Below are positions 33,551-45,151 of a stretch of DNA of 64,000 nt, one piece after another. Numbering within the stretch: the stretch's first letter is position 1; the number at the start of each line of letters is the position of its first letter. This DNA is from Neoconidiobolus thromboides FSU 785 (Eukaryota; Entomophthoromycota; Entomophthoromycetes; Entomophthorales; Neoconidiobolaceae). Below the pieces are notes generated by a model, which ran no database searches, had not been told where the DNA came from, and worked only from the letters and a program-made list of their open reading frames with translations. The position numbers were made by a program, and so were the translations under genes. The DNA is taken from contig MU626266.1 in assembly GCA_025603075.1 (NCBI GenBank), positions 1-64,000 on the forward strand, read 5' to 3'.

Positions 33551-35709
33551 CTAGAGTCTCTTTTCTGTTAATCTTTGCAACCATTCCCTAAAAAAAACTT
33601 TATTAGCACAAAATCTATAGTATCCGATTCCACCTTCACTTACCACATAAGTTTTTAAAACCTATAGTAGCTGGTTTAATTTGATATTTTGTATTATTAA
33701 TAAATTCACATTCCCAAGCATGATATCTAGCGAAATCTAATTTAGAAGAACAAATTGGAAATTGAGGTGCTTCTCTTTTATAGATTTCTCTTAATGGCAA
33801 ACTCAATACTTTTAAATCTTGATCCAAAAGGTTCAAGTTTCTACATTTTACTACCGCTTTTAAAGCATGAAAAGCAGCCATTGGAATGGTCCAATCACTT
33901 GCTTCACGTATCCCCCAATAGGGGTGACGTGATCCTGTGTAGATTTCATATTGACGATAATCGAGAAGTTGAATAATATTTTGACAACTTTTTAAGCATG
34001 TAGTTTGATAGTATGTTAATTTAGGACTATTAATTTGGGATACTACAAAGGCATCCATAATGGGCTCAACCAAATCAATTAATAGTGTGTTTTTGATTAA
34101 GACTAATAAATAATCTGACATTGGTAAGGGATAGCTATTATTATTGTTATTATTGATTGTTTCTTCACTATTTGTATCACTGCTACTACCGCTACTATCA
34201 CTACTATTATTATTATCTTGTTGATTATTCATATTAACGGCCATTAATTGTTTAATTATTAACTCATCATCAAAAGCATATAATTGATTTAATTGGTTAA
34301 TATTTAATAATATAATTCTCTCATAATTCTGTAGAGAAATCTCTTGATTAGTGTATAGATGACTTAACTTATTACAAATGTGTAAGATGGATATTGTCTT
34401 TGTTAATTTACAGCAATTTTTCATTCTTTTTTCTGCTAATAATTCTTCTTTACTCAAGTTTACACTCTGTTTCCATTCGATAGGTAACTCAATCATCTTC
34501 AAATCGTCTTTACTTGTATTATTAAAGATGCTTGGTTTGTTGATAAAACAAGAAATTAACAAATCATATAATATAATAATTGCTTGGATTGTTTTGACTT
34601 CATAAAATTGAATTAAACCCATAGGATGGTTATCTAACCTCTTATTGCTTAGTGCAATTTCATTCAAATGAATCATTTGACTCAATTTAGTAATTTCCAT
34701 AATTCGATTGTAGGCTAAAGCTTGTCCCATATTAATAAATTCCATTGATAGTAATAATAAATTGGCTTGTATAAATCGTAATTGGTCCTCAAAACACAAT
34801 TGAAATGGACTTTGATTTAATATTTCTTTACATTTTAGATATAATGGATCTTCAAACAAGAGTGGTAATTCTTGATTATTAAATTGTTGTGTCGGCGTTT
34901 TGTTCCAATTTTTATCAAAGTTAATAACTCCACTATCTATTTAATAGTTTATATTTAATATTATTATATTATATTATATTTTTACCTCTCAAATAAACAT
35001 ACTTTGAATGTCTTAACACCTTTAGTGAAATAACGGTCAATAGAGGAGAAGGAACACCTTGCTTTTCTTTTTCTTTTTCATATGATATATGTTCTTCTGT
35101 AATAAAAGGATAAAAATCCATGTGTAAATCAATAAATAATTTAGATATATCATTTTTGAAATTATCTAGAGATAAACTATTTTGTATCTTAAAATTAAAA
35201 TTAAATGAGTTATTTAATATTATCATTTCCTTTAAACTTTGTATATTTAACTTAATGTATTCGATTTCTATCTTTTTAATAGCTTCTTTATCTTTCACTG
35301 TACTACTATCTTTAGGTACTAACATGGATAAATTAGGTACTAGCTTTTTTGTGTTTGCTTCTCCACTTATTTTAATATATTTATCCGAGAAGTTGACTAC
35401 TGGTGTCAGTTGTAATTGATTCAATAAAGCTAGATCTGGGTCTTCATCCTTAGGTGTTAATAATTCTTCTGTATTCAATTGATAATCAATTAGATTTAAA
35501 TTCTTTGCCATGTTAAATAATTGATTTAATCTCTTTCCTAATACCCTTACTCGTTGTCGATCAAATTGTACTCTTTCTTCGCCTTTAGCATTTAGTTTAA
35601 TTGGAGAATAATCACATATCAGATTTAAATCAATACAACGACTACATTTTGGTTTATTTTTACTACATCTTTTCTTGCTCCGACGACAATTCAAACAATT
35701 TTTGATCAT
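33551..35709 (-). CDS. Zn2Cys6 transcription factor 1 (about 675 aa)
   Basis: A fungal binuclear zinc-cluster regulator. Exon 1 35709-34986 starts with the six-Cys DNA-binding cluster (CLNCRRSKKRCSKNKPKCSRC then ICDYS). Exon 2 34936-33644 holds the fungal-specific regulatory region with a Ser/Asn-rich loop near 34130-34220. The 49-nt intron sits after HSKYVYLRG, the same place as in its paralogue at 40494. A GTAAGT donor at 33643 leads to a small last exon whose frame is unclear: AG at 33588 gives a short end (GNGCKD-stop), AG at 33565 gives EKRL-stop at 33551, yet the sequence between encodes EWLQRLTEKRL in another frame, matching the paralogue's DEWYLQFLKR. Divergent from the gene at 36330, about 620 bp apart. 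Targets unknown. Confidence 0.85.
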
Positions 35710-36329
35710 TTTTCTTTATTGTCTTTGTTATTCCTATAAAATGGAGTTGTGGCTTTCGAGAAATTAATAAAATTAATATTCAATTGAATTATTAATCTAT
35801 TTTGAATTATGAACTTATTTAGTATGGATTGAAGGTTGAGATGATGTTAGGTTGGATTATAGCCTATAAAATTGTGTCTATTTTTAGTGGAAAAAAGCTA
35901 TTCGTTGCTAAAAATTTAGTCTTAATCATGGAAACAGAGTTAGTTTTTGACCAAATTGATACTTTTAAAGCACCCTTTTAGGGGATTTGTACTATTTAAA
36001 TTACTTTTTAGAATATAATACAACTTTTATACAATCAAAGGATATTCAATAACTAATGCAGCATTGATAAATATAATAATATTAATTTATGATATTATTA
36101 TCTTCCTAGAGTAATGCCAAATTTAAAATAAATGCTTATGTAATTAATTGGTTTGGAAATTGAAAACTATTTTGCAATATTGACAAACTTAATTTCCCCC
36201 CCACCTTTGCGTAGTTTGAGGGAATAACAATCAACCAATAAAATCTTCTATTAATATTATGGTTTTAGTTGTCAATATAAATTCATAAGTTAAGATTTAG
36301 TTTTTTTTCAAACTTTTTTTAATAAAAAG
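35710..36329. promoter_or_regulatory. Shared divergent upstream region
   Basis: This 620-bp interval separates the zinc-cluster regulator (leftward) from the nine-exon gene (rightward), so it must contain both promoters. A CCCCCCCACC tract at about 36198 stands out in the AT-rich background. No specific operator is identified. Confidence 0.4.
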
Positions 36330-38146
36330 ATGAACATTAATAAACTATATGATAGGTAAGTCAATTGAGAAGAGTAAAAAGGATTTGGAATTTGAGTCAG
36401 ATAGTAGAGAACCTGATATGTAAAGGCCATACACATATGTTTATTATTTTTATTTCTTTAGTATCATCAATAATGCAATTGAAAGTAAGTTAAATTATGA
36501 ACAAGGGTTAGAACAAGAATCGTTTTATCGCTTGGATGAAATATTGAAAACCATTCAAGTTTTGAGGGATTTTAAAGTTAAGTTTGATAATTTGGTAAGT
36601 CTATTTGAGTATCGCTGGAAGGGATAATGAGATGAATGATTAAACTAATGTTTATCTAGAATTTATTTGAAGAAACGAAACAATCGGATTTGGGTTTAGA
36701 ATTAGGAAATAATAAAAATACATATTTAAATAAAGAATTAAGTTTTAATAATAAAGTAATACTTTTATAGGCTGTAGTTATTTGGTATATTTAAATTTTA
36801 TTTTTTGTCTAGATGAAAAATTACTCGAGGGAAAATACAGATAATAATAATAATAATAATAATAATAACGGCCCAAAAACTACATTGGATAATACATTAA
36901 CAGTAAAATATACTAATAGTTGTATAGCAATAGTTTAATGTTTTTTTTGTTAAGGATCAGTTTATTAATTTAATAGTTAATAATAACACCAATTCAACAA
37001 GGGTATATAAAAGAAATTCCATATTACCAATGATGCAACAAAGGTTGGATAAATTATTTTTTAGTTATTTACAAAAAGTTTGCAATGACAGTAATATTTC
37101 ATATGTTATACTATTATGTTAATTAGTTCTTATTTTATTTTCTTATTATCTATTTAGAATATATTAAAGATGATAAAGGGGAATTAATGTAAGTTTGTTA
37201 TTATTGTTGAGCAAGAGTTGTTAATTTTTTATAAAAGTCATCAATTAGTACGAATAAAAAAGAAAGAATTACGCTCAGATGATTATATCCCATTTAAATT
37301 TCGAATATCCCCCTTTAGTAATGGGTTTATGGCCGAAATAAGGGAGCATGGGATCAATGAAGCGAGTCTAGATTATTCTAAGATCAAATTATATCTCTGG
37401 AATCAACCATACATCTGTCGATTTAATTCTGAAGGACGAAAAAGTAAAACAAAAGGCACCCATATATGGACTATTGAAGCTAAACACCTCCCAGATGGCT
37501 TATGGAAATTTAAAAAATTTCAACGAAAAATAGTAGAGCCTTTACCAAGAGTAGCTTATATTGGTTTAAAATATGTCTGGTATCCAAAGATTTGGGATCC
37601 CCAAATACAGAGTAAGTAAAAATTGATATTAAATTTATAAATAGTAAAAGAAACAGGATTTTGTTAATAAAGGTATTTTAGAGCCCAGAGCAGCCTTCTC
37701 TTCCCCTTGGCTACCAGATTGGTTAAGGTGGGAAAATAACTGTTTAACGGGGACTCCAGGATTAAATGATAAAAGTTGTGAAATATCGGCAGTGGCACAA
37801 TATCAGCAAGAAGATAAAAGTAAATACATATAATATTTAAATAAAACAATAATAATAATAATAATGTTCATTTAATTTAGCTTATAGTATCTCAGTGAAA
37901 TTTTTTTTAACTGTAGCTCGATTAGATGGTTTAGAAATCAATAGTAGCACAACAAATGATGAAATATCTATGGCCAATTGTAACCATTCGTTAGATGTTA
38001 TATTTAATAATTATTTTTCAGTGGGAAATACAATGGGACAAAATTTAAATAATATGGATTTAAGTAATAGTAATGATAGAGATATAAATGAGAATTCATT
38101 GAATTTAAATCCAAATGAAAATCTATTTATTACTGAAGAGTTTTAA
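36330..38146 (+). CDS. Unrecognised 432-residue protein with a conserved-looking basic/aromatic domain, nine exons
   Basis: Exons 36330-36355, 36462-36594, 36660-36755, 36813-36902, 36955-37090, 37158-37188, 37238-37611, 37673-37819 and 37881-38146 sum to 433 codons with every phase consistent. The N-terminal 90 residues are helical, followed by a poly-Asn run (AAT repeats at 36838-36868). The core, about residues 170-320, has the look of a slowly evolving domain: FKFRISPFSNGFMAEI, LYLWNQPYICRFN, KSKTKGTHIWTIEAK, VAYIGLKYVWYPKIWDPQ, LPDWLRWENNCLTGTPG. A beta-like stretch (TYSISVKFFLTVARLDGLEI) and an Asn-rich tail end the protein. I cannot name the family. The KSKTKGTH basic patch and Asn-rich tails suggest a nuclear, perhaps DNA-binding, role, which is inference. 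It lies between two paralogous Zn2Cys6 genes. Confidence 0.75.
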
Positions 38147-38571
38147 TAAGAAGCCAAAGGAGAAAAAAAGAAAAAAGAAAGAATATAAGAGGATGTAAGT
38201 CAAAAATTTTACATTAGAGGTTTAATAATAAAGTATAAAAGTGGATGAGTTTTGAGGGAGTATCGAATTTAATAATAATAATGATATGTTTATTAACGTT
38301 ATAATATTTATTGTTTTTAGTTTTAGTTATTAGAATAATTGTAGTGAATATTTGAGGAATTATAATACTTAAAAAAGAATTGGAAGATTTAATTCCGTTA
38401 AATTCAATTGCTTTCTTGTTGTATTGAGATCGTTATACTGTTTTAAATAAATGAAATTATTTTTTAAAAATCTTTTAATTAAATATACATGATTTATTAA
38501 ATAAATTCAACTATCTTTTACTTAATAAAAGAAACCGCATAACAAATATATTTCATGTCTCAAACAAATGT
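38147..38571. other. Convergent intergenic spacer
   Basis: It lies between the 3' ends of the nine-exon gene and Zn2Cys6 factor 2. AT-rich; probably holds both 3' ends. Confidence 0.5.
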
Positions 38572-40494
38572 TTAGTTTTTTAAATTCTCGCTGCTAATTT
38601 TCTTCTGTTTATCTCTTTTTAAAAACTGCAAATACCATTCATCAAATAATGAAAAATTAATATAATTAAAACAATAGGCATATTGAATTACGTTTTGATG
38701 GTAGCAATTAATCAAAGGTACAACTAATATTTGTAAATTTAATTTAATAAAATTTAACTTTTTACATTGAAATAATACACGAATGCTATGAAATAGTGCT
38801 ATAGTTATAGACCAATCAAAGGTTTCTAAATAATTATTGGAGTAGCTAATGGTAGGAGTAATGTTGGAGATAGGAATATCAGCGTTGCCAAATATTGATT
38901 GAATTAAATTTAATGCGGAAGATAAATAATGGTATTTATAAAATTCTAAATTAATATTCGTCATATTGTTAATAATAAAAGTTTCTAATAAAAAATCCAT
39001 TAAATAAATTATTATGATGTTTTTAATTAACAAACAACCAACCAGTTGATTTTTATAGATATGATTTTTATGATTAGTTATTGATAACTCTATGTCATTA
39101 AACAAGTTGAAATTTTTATCTAATAAATTATTTGTTTCCAATTCATATTGTTGTAGTGCCAATTGTTTTAATCTATATTTTTGATTTAGTTGATTTGTTT
39201 CTTTTAATAAATATAATCCATTTAACAATTTGAAATTTAATAACATTTGATTAAACATCACCTCCTGCTCATCTAAAAGTTCCAAACCCTTCCTATATTC
39301 TAGAATAATCTCTTGATTTTCATTATTCAGATTGATATTCCTTTGAACTGGTAAATATAAAACAAACCCAAACTCAAATTCAAATATAATTAAAGTATCA
39401 TACAATAATTTCATTTCGATTAATAACTCAAAACTTATTAAAGTAGAAGAAATATAACCTTTCAGTTCATCTAATTTTAATATTTGTATTAATTTATAAC
39501 ATATTATTAATCTTAGTTTTGATTCTGTTATGAGACCTTGAGAATGTTCGATATAGCTTAACAATAAGTTAGTTTGTAAATAAGCTAAGTTTTGATTCAA
39601 CTTATAAATATCCTTATCGTTATCTTTGAAACTAAATAAATTATCCAATGTAATTGTGTTTTCTATTTTCATTCTATTTTTAATAATCATATATAACGGA
39701 TCTTTTTTTAATAAAATATATTCTTTCGCTTGTCTATTAATACACACTTGACTTGATTGAATATCCCATTTTATATATCCTTGTCCTAGGATTATTCATA
39801 TAAATAATACATATAAAATAAAATAAAAATAATTCTTACCTCGAAAATAAATAAATTGTAAATGTCTAAGAACTTTCAATAAAATCACTGTTAACAAAAT
39901 TGAATTATGTCCTTCTACTTTGTTTTCTTTTCTCATTTCAAATTCAATCCTATGTCTTGTTATAAATGGATAAAATGACAAATGATGATTTAAAAATAGT
40001 TCAAATAATACACTTTTCAATGTCTTATGGTTCATTTTTTTAGTCAACCTCATCTCATAACTTTGTATTCTTTTTAGAATATTTATTATGAGTGGTTGGT
40101 TAAAACTCAACATAGCTTCTTTTATATATTCATCTAATAAATCCTTAATATTTTTCTTTTTTATTGCTTTTACAGTGAAATTCCATTCTTTCCTGACTCC
40201 CCTTTCTTTCTTATATCCATCATCAATTATATATGTCTCTTTAGGTCCATTATTCCTCTTTCTTCTCCTCTCTCTTATCAACAATCCAGTCATCCATTCC
40301 AGCATATTCATTCTTTTCACCATTTTCGCTATTTTAATACTATCATTCCAACTTTCTTGCCTTTTTAACATTAATGCTTCTTCCTTAGTGTTATAACTAC
40401 AAATCAAATCATTTTTATTACAGCGACCACATATTGGGTGTTCTCTTGTACATTTTTTTTTAGATAATCGACATGAAACACAGGTTTTGATCAT
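38572..40494 (-). CDS. Zn2Cys6 transcription factor 2 (622 aa)
   Basis: Exons 40494-39840 and 39785-38572 total 623 codons. The zinc cluster is at the N-terminus (CVSCRLSKKKCTREHPICGRC, then ICSYN), followed by a basic linker (RERRRKRNN). The second exon is the long helical regulatory region with alternating Leu/Asn-rich stretches, ending FDEWYLQFLKRDKQKK. It is a paralogue of factor 1: the same intron position after QFIYFRG, the same FLNHHLSFYPFITRHRI block (factor 1: FIDLHMDFYPFITEEHI), and the same ending motif. The tail is intact in one exon, unlike factor 1. It probably arose with factor 1 by duplication. Regulated genes unknown. Confidence 0.88.
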
Positions 40495-41087
40495 TTGTAA
40501 ATAAAGATAAAGTAAATTGAGTATATGTATCTGAAGTTGGTTGTTGTAAAAATGAAATTATTATGTATTTAAGTTCGGTTATTTTGTATGTGAGTTGCTT
40601 TGTTGTATGCTGTTCAAGTGAGAAAAATTACAATTTAATTAAGGATAATAATAAAAATAAAAGAGCGATTATTGACATCAACTTTTTTTTGAAGCCCTAT
40701 TTCATATTTTGGGTTGAATTTAAATGCTTTGGAATAAAAGATGTAAGAAATGACAATATTAATTTTTTATAGCATAAGCGCTAAAAGTATACAACTACAC
40801 CAACAAATAGGATTTAAAACATCTTGCTTTTTATGACTAAAAAACAAAAACAAGTTTATTATAATATATGTAATAAAATTCAGAAAAAAGAATTAAAATA
40901 TCAAAAAGCTCTTTTTGTACTATGTATTAGATTGATGTATATGAAAAACATAATAATAATTATAATTCCTACTTATAACTACCAAATAGAAACATCGAGT
41001 ATAAAAATAATATTCTACAATTAAAAGTAAAAGTTTTTATAACAAATTTAAATAAAAACTCTAGATCAATTGTATATAAATTCCGAA
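40495..41087. other. Upstream region of Zn2Cys6 factor 2
   Basis: Small open frames at 40563-40772 and 40824-41024 lack supporting features and look like chance in AT-rich DNA. Confidence 0.4.
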
Positions 41088-41188
41088 TATGGAGATGTAT
41101 TTTGTACTTAAGAATTTTACTAACAATTTTTTGATCAAATAGCGCTTAAAAAATGGAAAAGTTAATAATCGAAAAAAACATCCCCATA
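41088..41188 (-). repeat. Element A copy 20, the rightmost
   Basis: Reversed copy (TATGGAGATGTATTTTG...ACATCCCCATA), isolated 9.8 kb from the nearest other copy. None is found to its right in the remaining 22.8 kb. Confidence 0.9.
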
Positions 41189-43112
41189 TACTAAATTTTA
41201 ATATTAAAATTATTAAGATAAAAATAAAATAAGATAAAATAAAAAATAATAAAACAATGTTAGTAGAATAGATAAGTTTAGAATTAATAAAAGTACATTA
41301 ATTTATTTATTTTTGAATGTATTATTTAAGATTTTATTTATATATAATATAATAAAAAATGAAGTTTAAAATGAAGTGAAAATTGTAAATCAATATTATT
41401 ATATAAGATTTTATCATGAATTATTAAATAAATATATTGACTAATTTAAATTAACTAAATTGAAACAATTAATACTACAATAATATAAATTAAAAACAAA
41501 CAAAATAATTAATAATAAGTATTATATAAATCAAGTATTTGGATTGATATTGATTAGAAATGTTATAACAGTCTATTTAATGAGTTTGATATTAAACAGT
41601 TTTATAATAAATCAAATATTAACTTATTTTTTTATTAGTGTTGTTACTTATTTTCAACATTGAATTTAATTCAACCAACTTTTAATAGCAATGTTATTCC
41701 TATCTCTAACATTAGAGTTATCTTTGTACTCTTAAGTTATACCAATTTATTAAAACCTTTTGATTAGTCTATTACCATAGTCTTATTTTATATTATCCAT
41801 GTTTCGTTTGAATGTCGAAAATATTCATTTACTAAATTAAATATTTAAAATTTAATTTTATTATTAGCTCATATGTATTGTAAAATGCAATTTAATGACT
41901 CTATTGTTGTAATTATGGTGATTTTTCATTTTTTAATAAATGATATTATGAATTTTTCAATAAGAAGGAAAAAGAAAAAAGATGAAAGACAAAATTGAGA
42001 AATACTAAAAGTTCGACTTTTAAAAAGTGTTTTGATTGGTTGTTAGTGAAGTGTAAATGTTTACTAGCATTTATTGAAGCTCTATTTATAGTGTAAGCTT
42101 TTCTTTCTTTATTGTCATTTATTGTTTTGCCTTTAATGGAATATTCAAAGTGGAACTTACTTAGAGGCAAGCGCATAAACTTCTGTCAATATCAATAATT
42201 AAATTACCTACTTTTTGAAGTTTAATGCTATAATTTAATAAGATTTAATAAATAAATGTATTGTAGTGAATGATGTAAAGACTAACGTAAGTTATTACTA
42301 ACACGAATGACGTATATATTAAATATGAAGATAATATATAATAGATTAATTCATTTTATACTCATAAAAAGGATATAAAAAATTAGATTACTTCCTTTGG
42401 AACCTTTTATCATTGAAAGTTTTTTCATTTATTTTCTAAAGCTGTCTTTAAACCATAGTTACATTAATTTAGCTCTTAGTTCAAAATATAGCTTTTACCT
42501 TACACTTAATTAAAGAGGTTTCGAAGCTTTTGATTATCATTAATCAAGTATCAAAATTACCTTACTCTACCTTAGGTCAACCTATTACTTAGTACATCAC
42601 TTTCACTCGGTTTAAGAACTTCAAAGCTTACGGCTTTCATTTTTGGATCTGCCAACTTTAGAATGAATATTAACATTGTTGAATGAAAACATTACTACAT
42701 AAAATTCAGAAAAAAACATTCAATTAGTTGGTTGTTACAACTACTATAATTATGTTGACCTAGATTACAGTGTTTTTTAGAGCTAGTTATTTATTATTCT
42801 TTTTTTCAAAGCCTAATCATTAATTTAGCCTGATTTTAAGAGTTTATAGATAAACAGTTCATTGGGTTATAGTAGTGTTCAAAGTAAACTTGACTTGTTA
42901 TTTGAGTTCAAGGATTTTATTGGCCTGACTGGAGAATATTCAATTTCTCAAAACTAGATTTCAATACGAAATAAGAACACAAGAACAAGTATTATTAACC
43001 TTTACCCAATGATATTTTAATAGTTACAATAGAAAAGAGTATAATTTGTAATAATTCTATTTATACAGAGCACTTTTTTTCTTTTTTTTTCGATTTTGAA
43101 TTGACTTCAATA
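41189..43112. other. 1.9 kb without a recognisable gene
   Basis: AT-rich; no gene or RNA gene seen. The right end is the kelch promoter. Confidence 0.5.
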
Positions 43113-44513
43113 ATGCTAATCTTTTATTTAACCTTACTATTCTTCTTCAACCGATATCTAACACAAACCATCCCAAAACTCTCTGGTGGTAATTGTATGT
43201 TAATAGAAGATAAAATTTATTATTTAGGTGGTTCTATACAAGACAATGACAATAAACCAACACCAAATAAAAATGTTTATATGTTAAATTTAGCAGATGA
43301 GAATTTTATGATTAATAATAATCAAGCCAAATGGATTAAAATAAATAATAATGGGCCGCCTTCAATGTATGGTAATATCGTACAATCTAGTAATCATTCC
43401 AAGGAAATTTATATGATTGGGGGGGAAGGTTCTAATATTTCTCAAGGTTTTCAAGTATATAATATAGATACTAATAAATGGAATACTGATGAAGTAGCAT
43501 CTAAAGGGTTATCCGATATTCTTAAGAAGGAATTAAATACTGTTTTACCATTAACGAATACTTATACTATTAAAGTTGATAATAAAAATATCTTTTATTT
43601 TGGTGGCAAATATACAAATAAAGATAAAAAATTGGCATATAATGAAAAGATATTTTATTATAATATCGATCGAGGTACTTGGGAAGTGGAAAAATCAAGT
43701 TATAAAACAAGTATTGATGGAGGCATATTTTATTTAAAACTAGCTATATCTAATTTTGGGGGCAAAACAAGTGATAATAAATATCAAGATAATAAAAGTT
43801 ATAATGCTTGGTTAATAGATACTAAGAGTAGTAATATTAATACTATTGGTGGCAATAATTCTATACCAACTATATCTAAATTTTCTACAGTTACTGATAA
43901 TAATAATGAATTTGCTTATATTTTAGGAGGGACTGATAATAAAAATGGAAATTCAATTTATAAATTGATGACTTCAACTATTAAAGTAGATGAGCCATTT
44001 GAGGTAGAAGGATTAGAAAGTTATGATAATGGTTGTTTAGTCTATTATCAAGATTATTTAATTTATTCCTTTGGTAGCAAAAATAATAAATATTCTGATA
44101 AAACTCAATTGATTCAACTAAATGAAAAAAAATTAAGTGATAAACTAAACAAAAAGACAACACCAGCAGAAGAAGATGAGAGGGATAAAGGGGACAATGG
44201 GACAGCTATGAATATAGGAGCAGTTGTAGGAGGATCCGTTGGTGGCTTTATAGTAATTGTAGTTATCTTTGGAAGCATATTTTATTTTTATTTTAAAAAG
44301 AATAAAAAGAAGAAACAAGAAGAATTGAAACCACCTGAATATATTAAAGAAGTTGTTTGGGCTGGTCAAAATAATCGTCAGATTGAAATTGAATTTGTTG
44401 ATTCTTTTGGTACTCAAGTTACATATATTGATGATGATGTGACTGATCCTGAAAATGTACCTTATTTTTTAACTGAAAGCGATTGCCTTATTGGTGTTAA
44501 GGTTAATAAGTAG
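43113..44513 (+). CDS. Membrane-anchored kelch-repeat protein (466 aa)
   Basis: Single exon. A signal peptide (MLIFYLTLLFFFNRYLTQ) leads into a six-bladed kelch propeller: KIYYLGGS, EIYMIGGEG, IFYFGGKY, ISNFGGKT, AYILGGTDN, LIYSFGSKN. A charged linker (PAEEDERDKGDNGT) and one transmembrane helix at about residues 368-393 (GAVVGGSVGGFIVIVVIFGS) follow, then a stop-transfer KKNKKKKQEE and a cytoplasmic tail of about 72 residues rich in acidic residues. The topology is type I: the propeller faces outside. Such proteins can serve as surface sensors or adhesins, and the ligand is unknown. I take ATG 43113 as the start because it opens the signal peptide. It is the full-length relative of the truncated gene at 25738. 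Confidence 0.85.
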   Translation: MLIFYLTLLFFFNRYLTQTIPKLSGGNCMLIEDKIYYLGGSIQDNDNKPTPNKNVYMLNLADENFMINNNQAKWIKINNNGPPSMYGNIVQSSNHSKEIYMIGGEGSNISQGFQVYNIDTNKWNTDEVASKGLSDILKKELNTVLPLTNTYTIKVDNKNIFYFGGKYTNKDKKLAYNEKIFYYNIDRGTWEVEKSSYKTSIDGGIFYLKLAISNFGGKTSDNKYQDNKSYNAWLIDTKSSNINTIGGNNSIPTISKFSTVTDNNNEFAYILGGTDNKNGNSIYKLMTSTIKVDEPFEVEGLESYDNGCLVYYQDYLIYSFGSKNNKYSDKTQLIQLNEKKLSDKLNKKTTPAEEDERDKGDNGTAMNIGAVVGGSVGGFIVIVVIFGSIFYFYFKKNKKKKQEELKPPEYIKEVVWAGQNNRQIEIEFVDSFGTQVTYIDDDVTDPENVPYFLTESDCLIGVKVNK

Positions 44514-45151
44514 TCTTACTACTATTCCAGTTTCTCTCCTTTTGAATTTTAATTAATAAAGTTGAATTTTGGTTTTTTTTTTGTGTTTTTTTTTTAAAAC
44601 TACTTAGTAGATCAAAAGGATAATAATATGTTCATTTCTATATATAATATATATATTCATCTTAATAACAATACGATATAATATAATATAAAACTCGAAT
44701 TGATAATAATAGATTAGTGATTAATTTAAAAGGTACTAAAATATAAACTTTAGTAATAAAAGAATATTAACTCATTGTTTATTAATATCATTTAAGAAAA
44801 GTATATAATTTCAAGCATTTTGCTACAAAGTAGAAATATAATAAACTCACATCATTTAACAAAAGGAATTGAGATTTTAATTTTAGAATATTGAACGTTA
44901 ATGGAATAATTAAGATATAATGAGCTCTTCTAAAAGGATGAATTAAAGATATCACCAACTTTCATTTCAATTTAGTATTCAAAATCAAACTTTTTAAAGC
45001 AATCATCTTATTGGTTCCAAATCTAAATAGAATTATTTTTTCCAATCAAAAAAAGTTAGCTAAACTAAATCTATTTAATTAATCTTTTCCATCTCTTTTT
45101 CAACATAAAAAAAAGTTATTTCAATTTTGTATTACTAAAAACATATCACAT
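44514..45151. other. Intergenic, kelch to RRP40
   Basis: AT-rich; holds the kelch 3' end and the RRP40 promoter; nothing else recognised. Confidence 0.5.

Noticed and set aside
34378-34605. Open frame opposite Zn2Cys6 factor 1, and similar ones at 33755 and 35120
   Set aside because: Antisense shadows of a conserved coding region.
36838-36870. AAT microsatellite
   Set aside because: It lies inside exon 4 and encodes a poly-Asn run; it is part of the gene, not a separate repeat feature.
40563-41024. Two small plus-strand open frames upstream of Zn2Cys6 factor 2
   Set aside because: Low-complexity Lys/Ile/Asn composition expected by chance in AT-rich DNA.
4246-41188. CRISPR-like array of repeated units
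   Set aside because: The units are far apart, in both orientations, divergent and in a eukaryotic genome; they are dispersed transposon-like elements.
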